64,000 nt of DNA from Bryobacteraceae bacterium (GCA_025056455.1 JANWVY010000002.1:1-64000); one strand, 5' to 3'; counted from the stretch's first letter, positions 8,729-17,867 are shown. A program made the numbers and translations. Notes: generated by a model not told the origin, from the letters alone.

Positions 8729-10084
8729 CTACGCTCCAAGTTCCCTTCCCACCGCTTCGGCAATGCGGCGAGCGAAACGCTCGACTCGTTCGGTATCGGG
8801 CCCTTCCACCATGACACGAGCCACCGGCTCGGTGCCAGAAAATCGCACCAGCACCCGGCCCGCACCTGCAAACTCCTGCATTGCGGCGGCAATTTCTTGC
8901 TGAACGGGCGGAATTTCGTCGATGGGACGTTTCTGGCGGACCGGGACGTTGACGAGCGTTTGCGGATAAACCTTGAGATCTTGCGTGAGTTCATCCAAAG
9001 TTTGGCCCGTTTCCACCATGACTTCCAGCACCCGCAAGGCAGTGAGCAGCCCGTCGCCGGTTGTGGCGTACCGCCGGAAGATGACATGGCCCGATTGCTC
9101 GCCCCCCAATACGGCGCCCTGGCGAAGCATTTCTTCTAGAACATACTTGTCGCCTACCGAGGTTCGCAGCAAGCGGATTCCGAGCTGGTGGAGAGCTTGT
9201 TCTAGACCGTAATTGGACATCACCGTCGCCACGACGGTCGGCCTTCCCGACGAATCCCCAAGAAGGCCTTTGCTCAGGAGAGCCTTTGCGCTGAGCAGGA
9301 GGATTGCATCGCCATCGACGACTTTGCCGGATTCCGAGACCAACATGGCGCGGTCCGCATCGCCATCAAAGGCGATCCCAACGTTTGCCCGACTGCGGAT
9401 CACCTCGGCAACGAGCTGCTCAACATAGAGAGCGCCACAGTTCAAGTTAATATTTCGGCCATCGGGTTCGCAGGCGCGTGGTTCGACCTCTGCTCCCAGC
9501 CGGCGAAACAGCTCTGGCGCAAGATGGGATGCTGCCCCGTTGGCGCAATCCACCAACAGTCGCCTTCCTTGAAGCGAACCACAAAAGCTGTTGGCCAAAT
9601 AATCGACGTAGGCGCGGTCCAGCCCTTCGTCAACCGCGAGAGAAATTCGTGGCGCTTGCTCGCCTGGTGGAGAAACTTCGAAAATGATCTGCTCGAGCGA
9701 GTGTTCGACTTCGTCGGGAAGCTTGAAGCCCGAGTGGTCGAAAATTTTGATGCCATTGTCGCGGAACGGATTATGCGAGGCCGAAATCATGACGCCCGCC
9801 ACAAAGTCCATGGTTTTTGTCAGGAAGGCCACGCCAGGGGTGGTGATCACGCCGGCGAAGCGAATGCGTGCGCCCTGCTCGAGCAGGCCCGCAGCCAGCG
9901 TCTCGGCAATCCAGGGACTTGATTCGCGTGTATCGATTCCGAGTAGGACTTCCGAAGACGGGCCGTGCGCCGCGACAGCCCATTGGCCTAAAGCAAGTCC
10001 CACGCCAAAAACAGTAGGCGGATCGAGGGGCGGCTCGCCGGCTACACCCCGGATTCCGTCCGTACCAAATAACTGCCTCGCCAT
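8729..10084 (-). CDS. glmM: Phosphoglucosamine mutase
   Basis: Converts glucosamine-6-phosphate to glucosamine-1-phosphate for UDP-GlcNAc, and so for peptidoglycan and LPS. The 451 residues match family length. Seen here: N-terminal QLFGTDGIRG, the phospho-serine loop ISASHNP (Ser103), the metal loop DGDADR (240-245), sugar-binding GEQSGH, and the C-terminal phosphate loop RFSGTEP. The start at 10084 is chosen because GGGAGG stands just before it and the conserved N-terminus begins there; an in-frame start 33 bp upstream lacks support. It is the last gene of cdaA-cdaR-glmM, the arrangement known from Firmicutes, where CdaA and GlmM interact. Confidence 0.95.
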   Translation of the reverse strand: MARQLFGTDGIRGVAGEPPLDPPTVFGVGLALGQWAVAAHGPSSEVLLGIDTRESSPWIAETLAAGLLEQGARIRFAGVITTPGVAFLTKTMDFVAGVMISASHNPFRDNGIKIFDHSGFKLPDEVEHSLEQIIFEVSPPGEQAPRISLAVDEGLDRAYVDYLANSFCGSLQGRRLLVDCANGAASHLAPELFRRLGAEVEPRACEPDGRNINLNCGALYVEQLVAEVIRSRANVGIAFDGDADRAMLVSESGKVVDGDAILLLSAKALLSKGLLGDSSGRPTVVATVMSNYGLEQALHQLGIRLLRTSVGDKYVLEEMLRQGAVLGGEQSGHVIFRRYATTGDGLLTALRVLEVMVETGQTLDELTQDLKVYPQTLVNVPVRQKRPIDEIPPVQQEIAAAMQEFAGAGRVLVRFSGTEPVARVMVEGPDTERVERFARRIAEAVGRELGA

Positions 10085-10213
10085 AACCTCCCTTTCCCCC
10101 GTGAGGGCATCGTGCAACGAGGAGCATCAGCGTTTGAAGCAACGCGCTCGCAGCCGAAGCGCCTCAAGGAACACTCCCTTAGGATCACCGCCTCAAACAA
10201 CTCTCTCGCCCAA

Positions 10214-10285
10214 CCCTCTCTGTTTTCCTGCCCCTCTCTGTTTTCCTGCCCCTCTCTGTTTGCCCAACCCTCTCTGCTTGCCCGC
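10214..10285. repeat. Four tandem 18-bp repeats between cdaR and glmM
   Basis: Four head-to-tail copies of an 18-bp unit, plus-strand consensus CCCTCTCTGTTTTCCTGC: 10214-10231, 10232-10249, 10250-10267, 10268-10285. Copies 1 and 2 are identical; 3 and 4 diverge in the second half. The coding (minus) strand is therefore purine-rich. The repeats sit in a 211-bp gap inside an otherwise tightly packed operon. Confidence 0.9.
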
Positions 10286-10295
10286 CCCCCTTCTT

Positions 10296-10946
10296 CTATC
10301 GGTCTTTGTTGAGAACGACCTTAACGGTGATCAATAGGTCGGAACGTTCGAGGCGAACACGAGGGTCGCCAGCATAGGCGTGCACCCGTACTGTGTGTTC
10401 CCCTTCGGTCGCGTGGAGGAATTCCACCGGATCCGTCTGCACGTGATCGATTCGTTGGACGTTGCTTGCGGGGCCCACAATGCGAACTGCATCCGGATCC
10501 ACTTGCTGGCGTGCAATCTGAAGTCCCTGCGGAATCGAGGGGCCATAGCGGACCATAACGGGAACCTCCCGCATGATACGAGGCTCCAGGCGGAGCCGGA
10601 TTTGAGAGGGAATGGCCCGGAGAAACTCCACGCCTGGGGGCAAGTTGACATTGCTGCCGAGGATGGGAAAGGTTCTCTCGCCGGGCTGGGTTTGACCTGC
10701 TAAATCAATCACAACCACCGCGTTGCCGAGAGTGGCTAGTCTCGCCCTTGTTCCCCGCACTTCAACATAAGCGGAATGGACGAATTCGCTACTGATTTCA
10801 AGGTCTTTCGGAAGATTGTGGTATTGAACCGGGACGACAATGGCGCTCGTGGTGTTGGGTTCACCGACGAGAGCCAGCCACAGCAGTAACGCTACGGCGA
10901 GCGATAGGAGCTTGAGACCCAGATTTTCTGTGAACCATCCGGTCAT
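10296..10946 (-). CDS. cdaR: YbbR-domain protein, CdaR (regulator of the diadenylate cyclase)
   Basis: 216 residues with one N-terminal membrane helix (LGLKLLSLAVALLLWLALV, about 9-27) and then two YbbR-type beta domains outside the membrane (VVPVQYHNLPKDLEI; VPVMVRYGPSIPQGL; VRIVGPASNVQRI). In Firmicutes CdaR modulates CdaA. The start overlaps the cdaA stop by 4 bp (ATGA), so translation is probably coupled. It is shorter than Firmicute CdaR proteins, which carry three or four YbbR units. Confidence 0.88.
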   Translation of the reverse strand: MTGWFTENLGLKLLSLAVALLLWLALVGEPNTTSAIVVPVQYHNLPKDLEISSEFVHSAYVEVRGTRARLATLGNAVVVIDLAGQTQPGERTFPILGSNVNLPPGVEFLRAIPSQIRLRLEPRIMREVPVMVRYGPSIPQGLQIARQQVDPDAVRIVGPASNVQRIDHVQTDPVEFLHATEGEHTVRVHAYAGDPRVRLERSDLLITVKVVLNKDR

Positions 10947-11758
10947 GATCCCTCGGCGCGGACGGGCCGCTTCGCTGCCCGGCGCGCTTTCCGTTCTGAT
11001 GAGATTAGGCCAAATGCCTCCGAAAGCTGCTCCTGCACCTCTTCCGGCTTGATGGTACGAATGCTTCCTTTGGCGGCGACAGAGATCTTTCCAGTTTCTT
11101 CCGAAACGACAAACGCTACGCAGTCGGTCTCCTCAGTGACCCCGATGGCCGCGCGATGCCGCGTGCCAAGACCTCGCAAAACCGGATCCATGGTGAGAGG
11201 AAGGAAGCAGGCAGCGGCAGCGATTCGGTCGCCTTGAATAATGACCGCCCCATCGTGCAAAACCACTTCTTTGCGAAAGATGGACAGTAACAAATCCCGC
11301 GACACGATCGCATCGAGGAGCACACCGCTTTCGACAAAGGTCCGCAAGCCAATTTCACGCTCAACGACGATAATTGCCCCAGTTTTTTCTTGTGAAAGCT
11401 GGAGTAAGGCGAGGTGGATTTCTTCGACCAAGTCGCGCCTTTGAAGCCGCGAGCTCAAAAAGAACCAGTTCCGCCGCCCAAGGCCCGCCAGCACGCGGCG
11501 AATGTCCGACTGAAAAACGACAATCAGCGCAAATGCGGAGTAGGGAGCAAGCGTCGCAAGCAACGTTCGGAGCAACATCAGTTGTAACCAGTCCGCCACC
11601 AGATACACAAGCACCAAGATCCCCACGCCGGTCATGATGTGAACGGCGCGTCGACCACGGATGATCAGGATGGCTTGATAGACCAACACCGCCACGACAA
11701 AAATGTCCACCACTGAGGTAAGGGACAACCGTGGCAAGGTAGGCAGGTTTAACTGCAT
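10943..11758 (-). CDS. cdaA: Diadenylate cyclase CdaA (c-di-AMP synthase)
   Basis: 271 residues: three hydrophobic segments in the first 80, then a DisA_N/DAC domain. The two catalytic motifs are present, DGA at 169-171 and GTRHR at 198-202, so it should join two ATP into cyclic di-AMP. It is the membrane type (CdaA/DacA), not DisA. It is followed without a gap by cdaR and then glmM, the conserved c-di-AMP/cell-wall module. An 18-bp gap links it to the DUF362 gene upstream, so they may share a transcript. Confidence 0.95.
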   Translation of the reverse strand: MQLNLPTLPRLSLTSVVDIFVVAVLVYQAILIIRGRRAVHIMTGVGILVLVYLVADWLQLMLLRTLLATLAPYSAFALIVVFQSDIRRVLAGLGRRNWFFLSSRLQRRDLVEEIHLALLQLSQEKTGAIIVVEREIGLRTFVESGVLLDAIVSRDLLLSIFRKEVVLHDGAVIIQGDRIAAAACFLPLTMDPVLRGLGTRHRAAIGVTEETDCVAFVVSEETGKISVAAKGSIRTIKPEEVQEQLSEAFGLISSERKARRAAKRPVRAEGS

Positions 11759-11776
11759 GCGTAAACCATCCTGCGC

Positions 11777-12901
11777 TCAGCCTGGGAAAGGGTAACGGAC
11801 AGCAGCGATCGTTTCGCCTACGACCTCAATCTCGTCTACCTTGGCGGAGCCTAACCCCAACTGCTCTGCTAAGAGCAGCGTATTGTCGCAGTTTTGGAAT
11901 GGAGCCGAGCCACGGCCAGCACGTGGATTGTAGCCCATCACGGCCGTAGCCACCGCATCGGTGTTCACTGGGTTCGTTCCGAGAATCAGCACACCCGGCT
12001 TAACATGCCCTAGAGATTTCCGAATCCAAGGTCCCTCGCCACCGGTCATGGTCTCGATTCCGTCGATGAAAGAGATGTCGATGGGCCGGGCCGCAACAAG
12101 CTCAGCCGTAATTCTTGGCATGCGGTAGCCAGGGCTGCGGTCCGATGCTGGATTGAGCTCTCCAGGAGCAACTCGCGCGGGTTGGCGCCTGCCGAAGTGG
12201 CAGGTTTCGGCGCGGCCTTTGGTCGGATTTTCATTGGGTTCGTCAACCCCAGCGTCATCGCCGTAAATGGAAGCGGGCGTGATGCCGAAAATATTTTTCA
12301 TCGCTAGCGTCACGCCGCACGTATCGTGATTCTTGAGCTTGGCCATGGACACAAAGACGTCGGTGTCGTGGTAAGAGTGGTTCAGGTCGTAGGCGGGAAA
12401 AATCAAGCCGCCGCCTGGCACCCGGAACCGGTAATAGCGCTTGCCCTGACCTAACGCATTGGTATTTTCAAACTCAAGGTTCGGCGCCACCGCCATCAAT
12501 TGCCGGACATTCCACCCGGAATCGAGAAGATATTCCTCGAGCGGCCCCGCAGTGGCCCAGGCGCTTTCCACCAATCGGATTCGTCTAGCCCCTGCTTTTG
12601 ACAACACGTGCACCATCGCGGCTACCGTTTTGGGGTGGGTGTAGTGGGTGACTCCAAGCGGTTTGCCTTGAAACCGCAGCGCGGGACTGCCGGTCAGATT
12701 TAACTTAATGGTTACGGTCTTGTTTCGCACCAACCGGCCCGCGCCACCAATCTGGTCGAACATCTTCGTCAGGATCGAGGCGAGGTCGTCGGAGTAGGAT
12801 GGCGCCTTGGCGAGGGCTACTGGCGCCGTCGGAAGACGCTTGTCTTGTGCGCTCAGCGCCGGCACAAATCCGGCAGAAAAAAGCAGATCCCGGCGGGTCA
12901 T
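11777..12901 (-). CDS. DUF362 domain protein with Tat-like signal
   Basis: 374 residues from the ATG at 12901, chosen because the protein then begins MTRRDLLFSAGFVPALSAQ, a twin-arginine type export signal. DUF362 features follow: TVTIKLNLTGSP, YTHPKTVAAMVHVL, KAGARRIRLVES, KLKNHDTCGVTLAMKN and GTNPVNTDAVATAVMGY. The family occurs fused to or near ferredoxin domains, and its reaction is not known. No Cys cluster for an iron-sulfur centre is seen here. It lies 18 bp upstream of cdaA on the same strand, probably by operon packing rather than shared function. Confidence 0.75.
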   Translation of the reverse strand: MTRRDLLFSAGFVPALSAQDKRLPTAPVALAKAPSYSDDLASILTKMFDQIGGAGRLVRNKTVTIKLNLTGSPALRFQGKPLGVTHYTHPKTVAAMVHVLSKAGARRIRLVESAWATAGPLEEYLLDSGWNVRQLMAVAPNLEFENTNALGQGKRYYRFRVPGGGLIFPAYDLNHSYHDTDVFVSMAKLKNHDTCGVTLAMKNIFGITPASIYGDDAGVDEPNENPTKGRAETCHFGRRQPARVAPGELNPASDRSPGYRMPRITAELVAARPIDISFIDGIETMTGGEGPWIRKSLGHVKPGVLILGTNPVNTDAVATAVMGYNPRAGRGSAPFQNCDNTLLLAEQLGLGSAKVDEIEVVGETIAAVRYPFPG

Positions 12902-12955
12902 GCTAGTAGTGTATCGTGCATGCCGCGCCGGGAAAAACGCCTTGGCCAAAAAGAA

Positions 12956-14332
12956 TTATCTGGAAATGCGAAGGATATCGGAGGCTAGCGAAGCGAACGC
13001 CATTTGCAGCTGGCTAGCGTTTTCTGCGTAAATGTACATTCCTCGCGGCTTGGTGGGATCGTAGATATCACTTTCCGGTACGTTGGCAATCCGCTGCAAT
13101 AAGCGGTCCTCGGCTTGCCCGGGACCGCCAAGACCAATGCAATAGGTCACGACTTCAAGCCCGTTAGTGGCCGATTCCGAACGCACGCGCTGCGCCGCGT
13201 TGTCGAGAGCATTAATTCCAATATTTTCAATCGTTTCTTCATCATTGATGCGTATTCTTCCGGAGCTACGGCGGACGGGCGTTTTATAACCATTAAACGA
13301 GTTTCCGTTCACATCCACTTCGTTTGAGGTCCCTGTTCTCATTCGGAGATCACTCTCAACATTGGAGGGGTTAGATGCAGCAGCGCATCCACTCATCGAG
13401 GAAGCCACGGTTGTGTCGGGATCCGGCACCGGTGGAGCGGTGGAGGCAATGATCTGATAGAGTCCCGAGCCCGCGTTGCCCGGCGCCAACACGCCGCGCC
13501 GAAGGGTATTATTTCCGCCACAGCGTCCGGGGATGACTTCTAAGTCCAGGGTGATGGTATTTGGCTGTCCGTCCGTGAAGAAGAGCAAGACGTTCAGCGT
13601 ACCGGGTTCGTTAATTGCCCGAAGTCGTTGATAGCCCTCCCAGTAGGCAGCAGCCGAATTCGTCCACCCAGCACAATTTAAGTTATTAATGTGGGTGATC
13701 ACGTTCGGGTTTGCGGTGCGAAAATTCATCGCGGGGGCAAAGTCCACTCGGTAGGAGGTTCCGAACGTAATTAACCCGATTCGGTCGCGTCCGTCCACAA
13801 AGGCTTCCACGAAAGCTTTCGCTGACTCGCGGAGATCATCGCAGGCGCCTGCGGTGTCCAGCGAATTCGACCGGTCGACCACCATGACGATGTTGACGTC
13901 ACGCCTCGTGGCGCTACCCACAGCCGTCACTCGTAGCGAGTTCACGCCCAAGATGCGCATGAAATACGTGGGTGCTTGGACTTCTGCCGTAATGTCGATG
14001 ATTTTCGTCTTAGGCGGAGCGGGCGGAAAGGTGATCTGGGCCTGCGGATTCGACATACCCAAGTAGCCGTTATAGACATTGGCCTGAAAAAAGCGCTGCG
14101 CCGTCGCGGCTGCGGCCGCATCTTGAGAAGATAGCGTTAGCCCGCGGCTCAAACCTCGAGCCGCCGCCAAAGCTGCACCATCGACGGCGGTCTGGAGCTT
14201 TGCTTTGATCGCATATACGACGCCGACATCAATCGCCAGGCCGACCGTGGGGATGATGATGAAGGTCAGCATCAGCCCGCTGAACATGAGAACGAAGCCT
14301 TTTTGCCTTTTTCGGTCTCGAGTTACGTTCAC
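12956..14332 (-). CDS. TadG-like protein with von Willebrand factor A domain
   Basis: About 458 residues. The N-terminus has KGFVLMFSGLMLTFIIIPTVGLAIDVG, the Flp-pilus TadE/TadG anchor, followed by a Tad-type AVDGAALAAARG stretch. A vWA domain starts at VNIVMVVDRSNS, with the metal-binding DxSxS intact. It is probably anchored in the inner membrane facing out. I chose the GTG at 14332, which has GGAGG 10 nt upstream; a GTG at 14359 directly after the previous stop has no ribosome site. Third gene of a leftward set with two TadE-like proteins; no TadA ATPase or TadBC is in the window. Confidence 0.75.
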   Translation of the reverse strand: MNVTRDRKRQKGFVLMFSGLMLTFIIIPTVGLAIDVGVVYAIKAKLQTAVDGAALAAARGLSRGLTLSSQDAAAAATAQRFFQANVYNGYLGMSNPQAQITFPPAPPKTKIIDITAEVQAPTYFMRILGVNSLRVTAVGSATRRDVNIVMVVDRSNSLDTAGACDDLRESAKAFVEAFVDGRDRIGLITFGTSYRVDFAPAMNFRTANPNVITHINNLNCAGWTNSAAAYWEGYQRLRAINEPGTLNVLLFFTDGQPNTITLDLEVIPGRCGGNNTLRRGVLAPGNAGSGLYQIIASTAPPVPDPDTTVASSMSGCAAASNPSNVESDLRMRTGTSNEVDVNGNSFNGYKTPVRRSSGRIRINDEETIENIGINALDNAAQRVRSESATNGLEVVTYCIGLGGPGQAEDRLLQRIANVPESDIYDPTKPRGMYIYAENASQLQMAFASLASDILRISR

Positions 14333-14360
14333 GATAATGAATCCTCCGCTTTTATCCACG

Positions 14361-14963
14361 TTAGAAAACAGCTCTCATATAATTGCCAATCCCGTTGCTG
14401 AAGCCGGCGAACGCCAGATCGGGAGCGGAAAAGAAAGTTTCCACGACATATGCAAACTCGTTTTCATACAGCTGGATGTCGCTGAAGTTGGCCACAGCGG
14501 TTGGCTCGGTCATGTAGTCCCGCACTAAGCCCTTGCTGTCAATTAGAAGCGGGTTGGGGGTTCCAATTAAACTAGACCTGAGATTCGGGTTGCCAACCAC
14601 GATCCGTTGCGTGATGACATGTTTATTTCCATTACAGTTGGGCAAGCCGAGCGTGTTGCACGTTGACTGAGAAATGTAAGTCACCTTGGAAAGGATTACG
14701 ACCCCCCGGCCCGATCCATTCGCCATGCCTAGCTTTTCACCCAAGCGAATGAGAATGGCTTGGTTGCCCGGATGTGAGAAATCGACGCCCCGAACATACA
14801 TCGAGCTGGCATCCCGGCAGACTTGAGCCACTTGGACGGCGCGCCCTAAATTAAAACCGATCGAGGTCACGCCGAGCAAAAACGTGATCAGAGGCATCGC
14901 CATGAGAGCAAACTCCATAATGGCGTGCCCAGATTGAGTCGATTTTCGGTTTTGTTTTCTCAT
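14361..14963 (-). CDS. TadE-like pilus assembly/pseudopilin protein
   Basis: 200 residues. The start SGHAIMEFALMAMPLITFLLG is the TadE-type hydrophobic helix with the conserved Glu shortly after Gly, the site processed by prepilin peptidase in related proteins. The rest is a beta-rich exported part with a Cys pair (CNTLGLPNC). It follows another TadE-like gene after 31 bp and is followed by the vWA-TadG gene, so the three are probably one transcript making minor pilins or secretion-related surface proteins. Confidence 0.75.
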   Translation of the reverse strand: MRKQNRKSTQSGHAIMEFALMAMPLITFLLGVTSIGFNLGRAVQVAQVCRDASSMYVRGVDFSHPGNQAILIRLGEKLGMANGSGRGVVILSKVTYISQSTCNTLGLPNCNGNKHVITQRIVVGNPNLRSSLIGTPNPLLIDSKGLVRDYMTEPTAVANFSDIQLYENEFAYVVETFFSAPDLAFAGFSNGIGNYMRAVF

Positions 14964-14994
14964 TCTACCCTCTGATCAAGCTTTCCAAGTCTCA

Positions 14995-15483
14995 TCAAAA
15001 CGGGGCTGGGGCAACGACACCGCGAGGTAAGGTTTCGAGTCGATCCGATGAAATCGCACTAATTCTGACGGGGAGCGCACTGCGCCAGATGGGCACAATT
15101 TGGTTCCATTCATAGTCGTTGACCGAAACCTCGAGAATATTTCCACTGGCGTTTGCCGTCGGTCCGGTCACTTCATTGAACGTAATGGGCGAATAAAATT
15201 TCACCTGGATCCGCGCCAAGCCCGCAGAACCCCCAAGAAATCCCATGGCGTGGTTCTGCACTACTCGCTTGATCGATTCCGCGTGGCTCAAACCAGCCTC
15301 GGTGCGGTAGGTGATCCCATAACGCACCCCCTCTCGCACGGCATGGACAAACGTTGCCCGCAAAAATACTGGCATCGAGTAATCGATGATGGCCATCATG
15401 AGCGCCATGAGTGGCGTGAAGACAAGCGCAAACTCCAACATCGCATGCCCAGCTTGCTTCCCTCTGTTGGGCAGGCTTTGCAT
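14995..15483 (-). CDS. TadE-like pilus assembly/pseudopilin protein
   Basis: 162 residues beginning MQSLPNRGKQAGHAMLEFAL, then a hydrophobic helix; Gly-x-x-x-x-Glu fits the TadE class III prepilin motif. A strong ribosome site (GAGGAGG) lies 6 nt before the ATG. It is the first gene of the three-gene TadE/TadE/TadG set. The remainder has no recognised domain. Confidence 0.75.
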   Translation of the reverse strand: MQSLPNRGKQAGHAMLEFALVFTPLMALMMAIIDYSMPVFLRATFVHAVREGVRYGITYRTEAGLSHAESIKRVVQNHAMGFLGGSAGLARIQVKFYSPITFNEVTGPTANASGNILEVSVNDYEWNQIVPIWRSALPVRISAISSDRLETLPRGVVAPAPF

Positions 15484-15782
15484 GGAAACCTCCTCGAGAT
15501 GTTGCTACTCTGCTCAACATCCTACGGCGGCAAAACCCAAAAGACTAGATGTTTTGGTTACTTAGGGTATTTCCGTGGAGCGGCTAAGCGTCCGGATGAG
15601 AAGTCTGTATTTCGTTCGAGCTAGGGAGTGATGGGGAAGGACACTTAGAACCAGTTCTAGACCCCTCGGTTCGCTCCCGCTCGTCCCTGACCGACGCCTG
15701 ATTCTCGGGGCAAAACCGGCGCCGTATTTTCGAGGCAAAACCACGGTGAATCTTCCCCGGGCTTCGCCAGCAGGCTTTTTCT
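15484..15782. other. Intergenic stretch between recA and the TadE operon
   Basis: About 300 bp without a credible gene. It must hold the promoter of the leftward TadE operon and the 3' end of recA, but I see no clear -35/-10 pair and no T-tailed hairpin. Confidence 0.5.
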
Positions 15783-16835
15783 TCAGCCGGCCACGCCGAC
15801 CGCGCCTGCTTTAAGGGCCAGGGCGTTCGATGGGGGCATGAGCCCCAGCCGCCGGCGCAGCTCGGTGTCTAGTGCTGTAAAGACGTCGCGCCGCTCCTTG
15901 AGGAAATTTCTTGCATTCTCGCGACCCTGCCCCATTCGTTCCCCCCGGAAGCTATACCAGGCCCCCGTCTTCTCGATGAGCTGGTGAGCGGCCGCGAGAT
16001 CGAGTAAGTCCCCTTCCTGCGAGACACCTTCTCCGTAGAGGAGGTCGAACTCTGCCTCGCGGAACGGAGGGGCGAGCTTGTTTTTCACGACTTTGACCTT
16101 CGTGCGGTGACCGATGACCGTCTCGCCGTCTTTGATCGCAGCGAGTTTCCTCACTTCTAGGCGCATGCTGGCGTAGAACTTCAAAGCCCTTCCGCCAGTT
16201 GTTGTTTCCGGACTTCCGAATAAGACGCCGATTTTCTCGCGAATTTGGTTCAGGAACATCAAGCAGGTTTGCGTGCGCGCTGTGACGCCGGTCAGTTTCC
16301 GCAACGCTTGAGACATGAGCCGGGCCTGCAAGCCCACGTGGCTGTCGCCCATCTCGCCTTCAAGCTCTGCCCGGGGCACGAGTGCCGCGACCGAGTCCAC
16401 GACCGCGGCGTCAACAGCTCCCGACGCAACCAGCGCAGCCGTAATCTCGAGGGCTTGCTCGCCATGGTCAGGCTGCGATACAAGCAAGTTATCCGTGTCA
16501 ACACCAAGCTGGCGAGCGTAGCCCGGATCCAGGGCGTGCTCGGCGTCGATGAAGGCTACGGCGCCTCCAGCAAGCTGAGCTTGTGCAATCATTTGCAACG
16601 CCAACGTGGTTTTTCCAGAGGATTCCGGTCCAAACACTTCTACCACTCTTCCCCGCGGAAACCCGCCGGTACCAAGCGCGTAGTCGAGCGAAATCGAGCC
16701 GCTCGGAATCACCGGAATCGAGACCGCCTCCCGGCTTCCTAGACGTTGCACTGACCCTTTGCCGAATTGCTTCTCCAGCGTGGCAATCGTCGCGTCGAGA
16801 TTGCGCTGTCGGTCCTTGCGATCCAAGTCCTGCAT
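15783..16835 (-). CDS. recA: Recombinase RecA
   Basis: 350 residues, normal length. Walker [10 protein letters not shown] at 69-77, the catalytic and DNA-binding region ([20 protein letters not shown]), the [11 protein letters not shown] segment, loop L2 with [17 protein letters not shown] and the C-terminal domain are all intact. It drives strand exchange in homologous recombination and the SOS response. It sits 128 bp downstream of recX on the same strand, the reverse of the common recA-recX order. No LexA box of a familiar type was recognised in the gap. Confidence 0.98.
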   Translation of the reverse strand: MQDLDRKDRQRNLDATIATLEKQFGKGSVQRLGSREAVSIPVIPSGSISLDYALGTGGFPRGRVVEVFGPESSGKTTLALQMIAQAQLAGGAVAFIDAEHALDPGYARQLGVDTDNLLVSQPDHGEQALEITAALVASGAVDAAVVDSVAALVPRAELEGEMGDSHVGLQARLMSQALRKLTGVTARTQTCLMFLNQIREKIGVLFGSPETTTGGRALKFYASMRLEVRKLAAIKDGETVIGHRTKVKVVKNKLAPPFREAEFDLLYGEGVSQEGDLLDLAAAHQLIEKTGAWYSFRGERMGQGRENARNFLKERRDVFTALDTELRRRLGLMPPSNALALKAGAVGVAG

Positions 16836-16963
16836 CGAGACCTCACAGATTCGGCCCCTCGAATCGGATTCAGTGAAAGGCCGCTGTGATCTTGTGCCCG
16901 AAAACAGGCGGAGTTCTCACGCAGAGTGGCACTCCGAAGAGTCACCACGTTTCGGGCTCTGCA

Positions 16964-17506
16964 TCAGGGGTCTGCTGACCCCTCCGACTCATAGGCTTCG
17001 AAGGCTTCGAGCTGCTCTCCTGACTTCAAGTGCGCCTTCAAGGACTCTAGGATCACCCGGTGAGAGAACCCAGCCGCCCGCAATTTTCTGTATAGGGAAG
17101 CTAGGCCCTTGGGATTTCCTGTGAGATCACAAATCGCCGCGTTGCGAAATTTCCGGGCCAGGAATCGCTGCGCCAGCTCGAGCTCATCGACACCGTGATA
17201 GACCTCGCCGACGGCCTGGTCGGCGATGGAGCCAGCAACCTGCCGTCCCCGCAATTCAGCCAGTACGCGCCACTTCCCAAAGTTGTCGTTTTCCAAGCGC
17301 CGGGCGGCGAAATACTCGGCGAATTTGCGGTCATCCAAGGCGCCCGCCTCCTTCAGGCGCGCCAGCACGGCTTCGACGTCCTCGCCTTTCTCGGCCCGCC
17401 GCAGTAGTTTTTGACGCAATTCCCCAACGGCCTGCGCGCGGCTGGCCAACTGTTTCACGGCATATTCCCACAACTCATTCTGCGAGAGCCGCTTTGGCCT
17501 TTTCAT
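16964..17506 (-). CDS. recX: Regulatory protein RecX
   Basis: 180 residues built of three-helix repeats typical of RecX: YAVKQLASRAQAVGELRQKLLRR, VLARLKEAGALDDRKFAEYFAARR, and a final YRKLRAAGFSHRVILESLK. RecX binds and restrains RecA filaments. It lies directly upstream of recA in the same direction, which supports the call. Confidence 0.88.
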   Translation of the reverse strand: MKRPKRLSQNELWEYAVKQLASRAQAVGELRQKLLRRAEKGEDVEAVLARLKEAGALDDRKFAEYFAARRLENDNFGKWRVLAELRGRQVAGSIADQAVGEVYHGVDELELAQRFLARKFRNAAICDLTGNPKGLASLYRKLRAAGFSHRVILESLKAHLKSGEQLEAFEAYESEGSADP

Positions 17507-17561
17507 TTCTCTGTTCGCCTATCGCTCCTGATGGTACACTAAGGGCAGCAAAGGAAGTGCC

Positions 17562-17867
17562 ATGGACGAAGAACGGCGTTTATCCTATTTCTTTTTAGGC
17601 CTCGGCATCGGCGTTGCCGTGGGCATCTTGTTCGCCCCGAAGTCTGGAGAAGAAACGCGGGAGATCATTCGCAGCAAGGCGGAAGAAGGTACCGAATACC
17701 TACGCCGTCGCGGCAGTGAACTGCGCGAGTCCGCCTCGGAGCTGATTGAGCGGGGTAAATCCGCGGTGGCGCGCCAAAAGGAGCAGATCGCCGCTGCCGT
17801 TGATGCTGGCCGTCAGGCCTATCGCGAGTCGGTCGCAAGCGCCGCGGGAGAAACGTCAGGCTCCTAA
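17562..17867 (+). CDS. YtxH-domain small membrane protein
   Basis: 101 residues. A short N-terminal membrane helix (FFLGLGIGVAVGILFAPKSG) is followed by EETREIIRSKAEEG and a charged helical tail, the YtxH (general stress/gas-vesicle-like) pattern. The precise function is not known. It starts a rightward set: 18 bp later comes a membrane coiled-coil protein, which overlaps a PHP phosphatase gene. Divergent from recX. Confidence 0.75.
   Translation: MDEERRLSYFFLGLGIGVAVGILFAPKSGEETREIIRSKAEEGTEYLRRRGSELRESASELIERGKSAVARQKEQIAAAVDAGRQAYRESVASAAGETSGS

Noticed and set aside
10214-10285. CRISPR array
   Set aside because: The 18-bp units touch each other with no spacers and are too short.
10112-10312. 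Open plus-strand frame coding PSLFSC-like repeats
   Set aside because: It is the product of translating the 18-bp repeats (18 is a multiple of 3), antisense to an operon; no ribosome site or homology.
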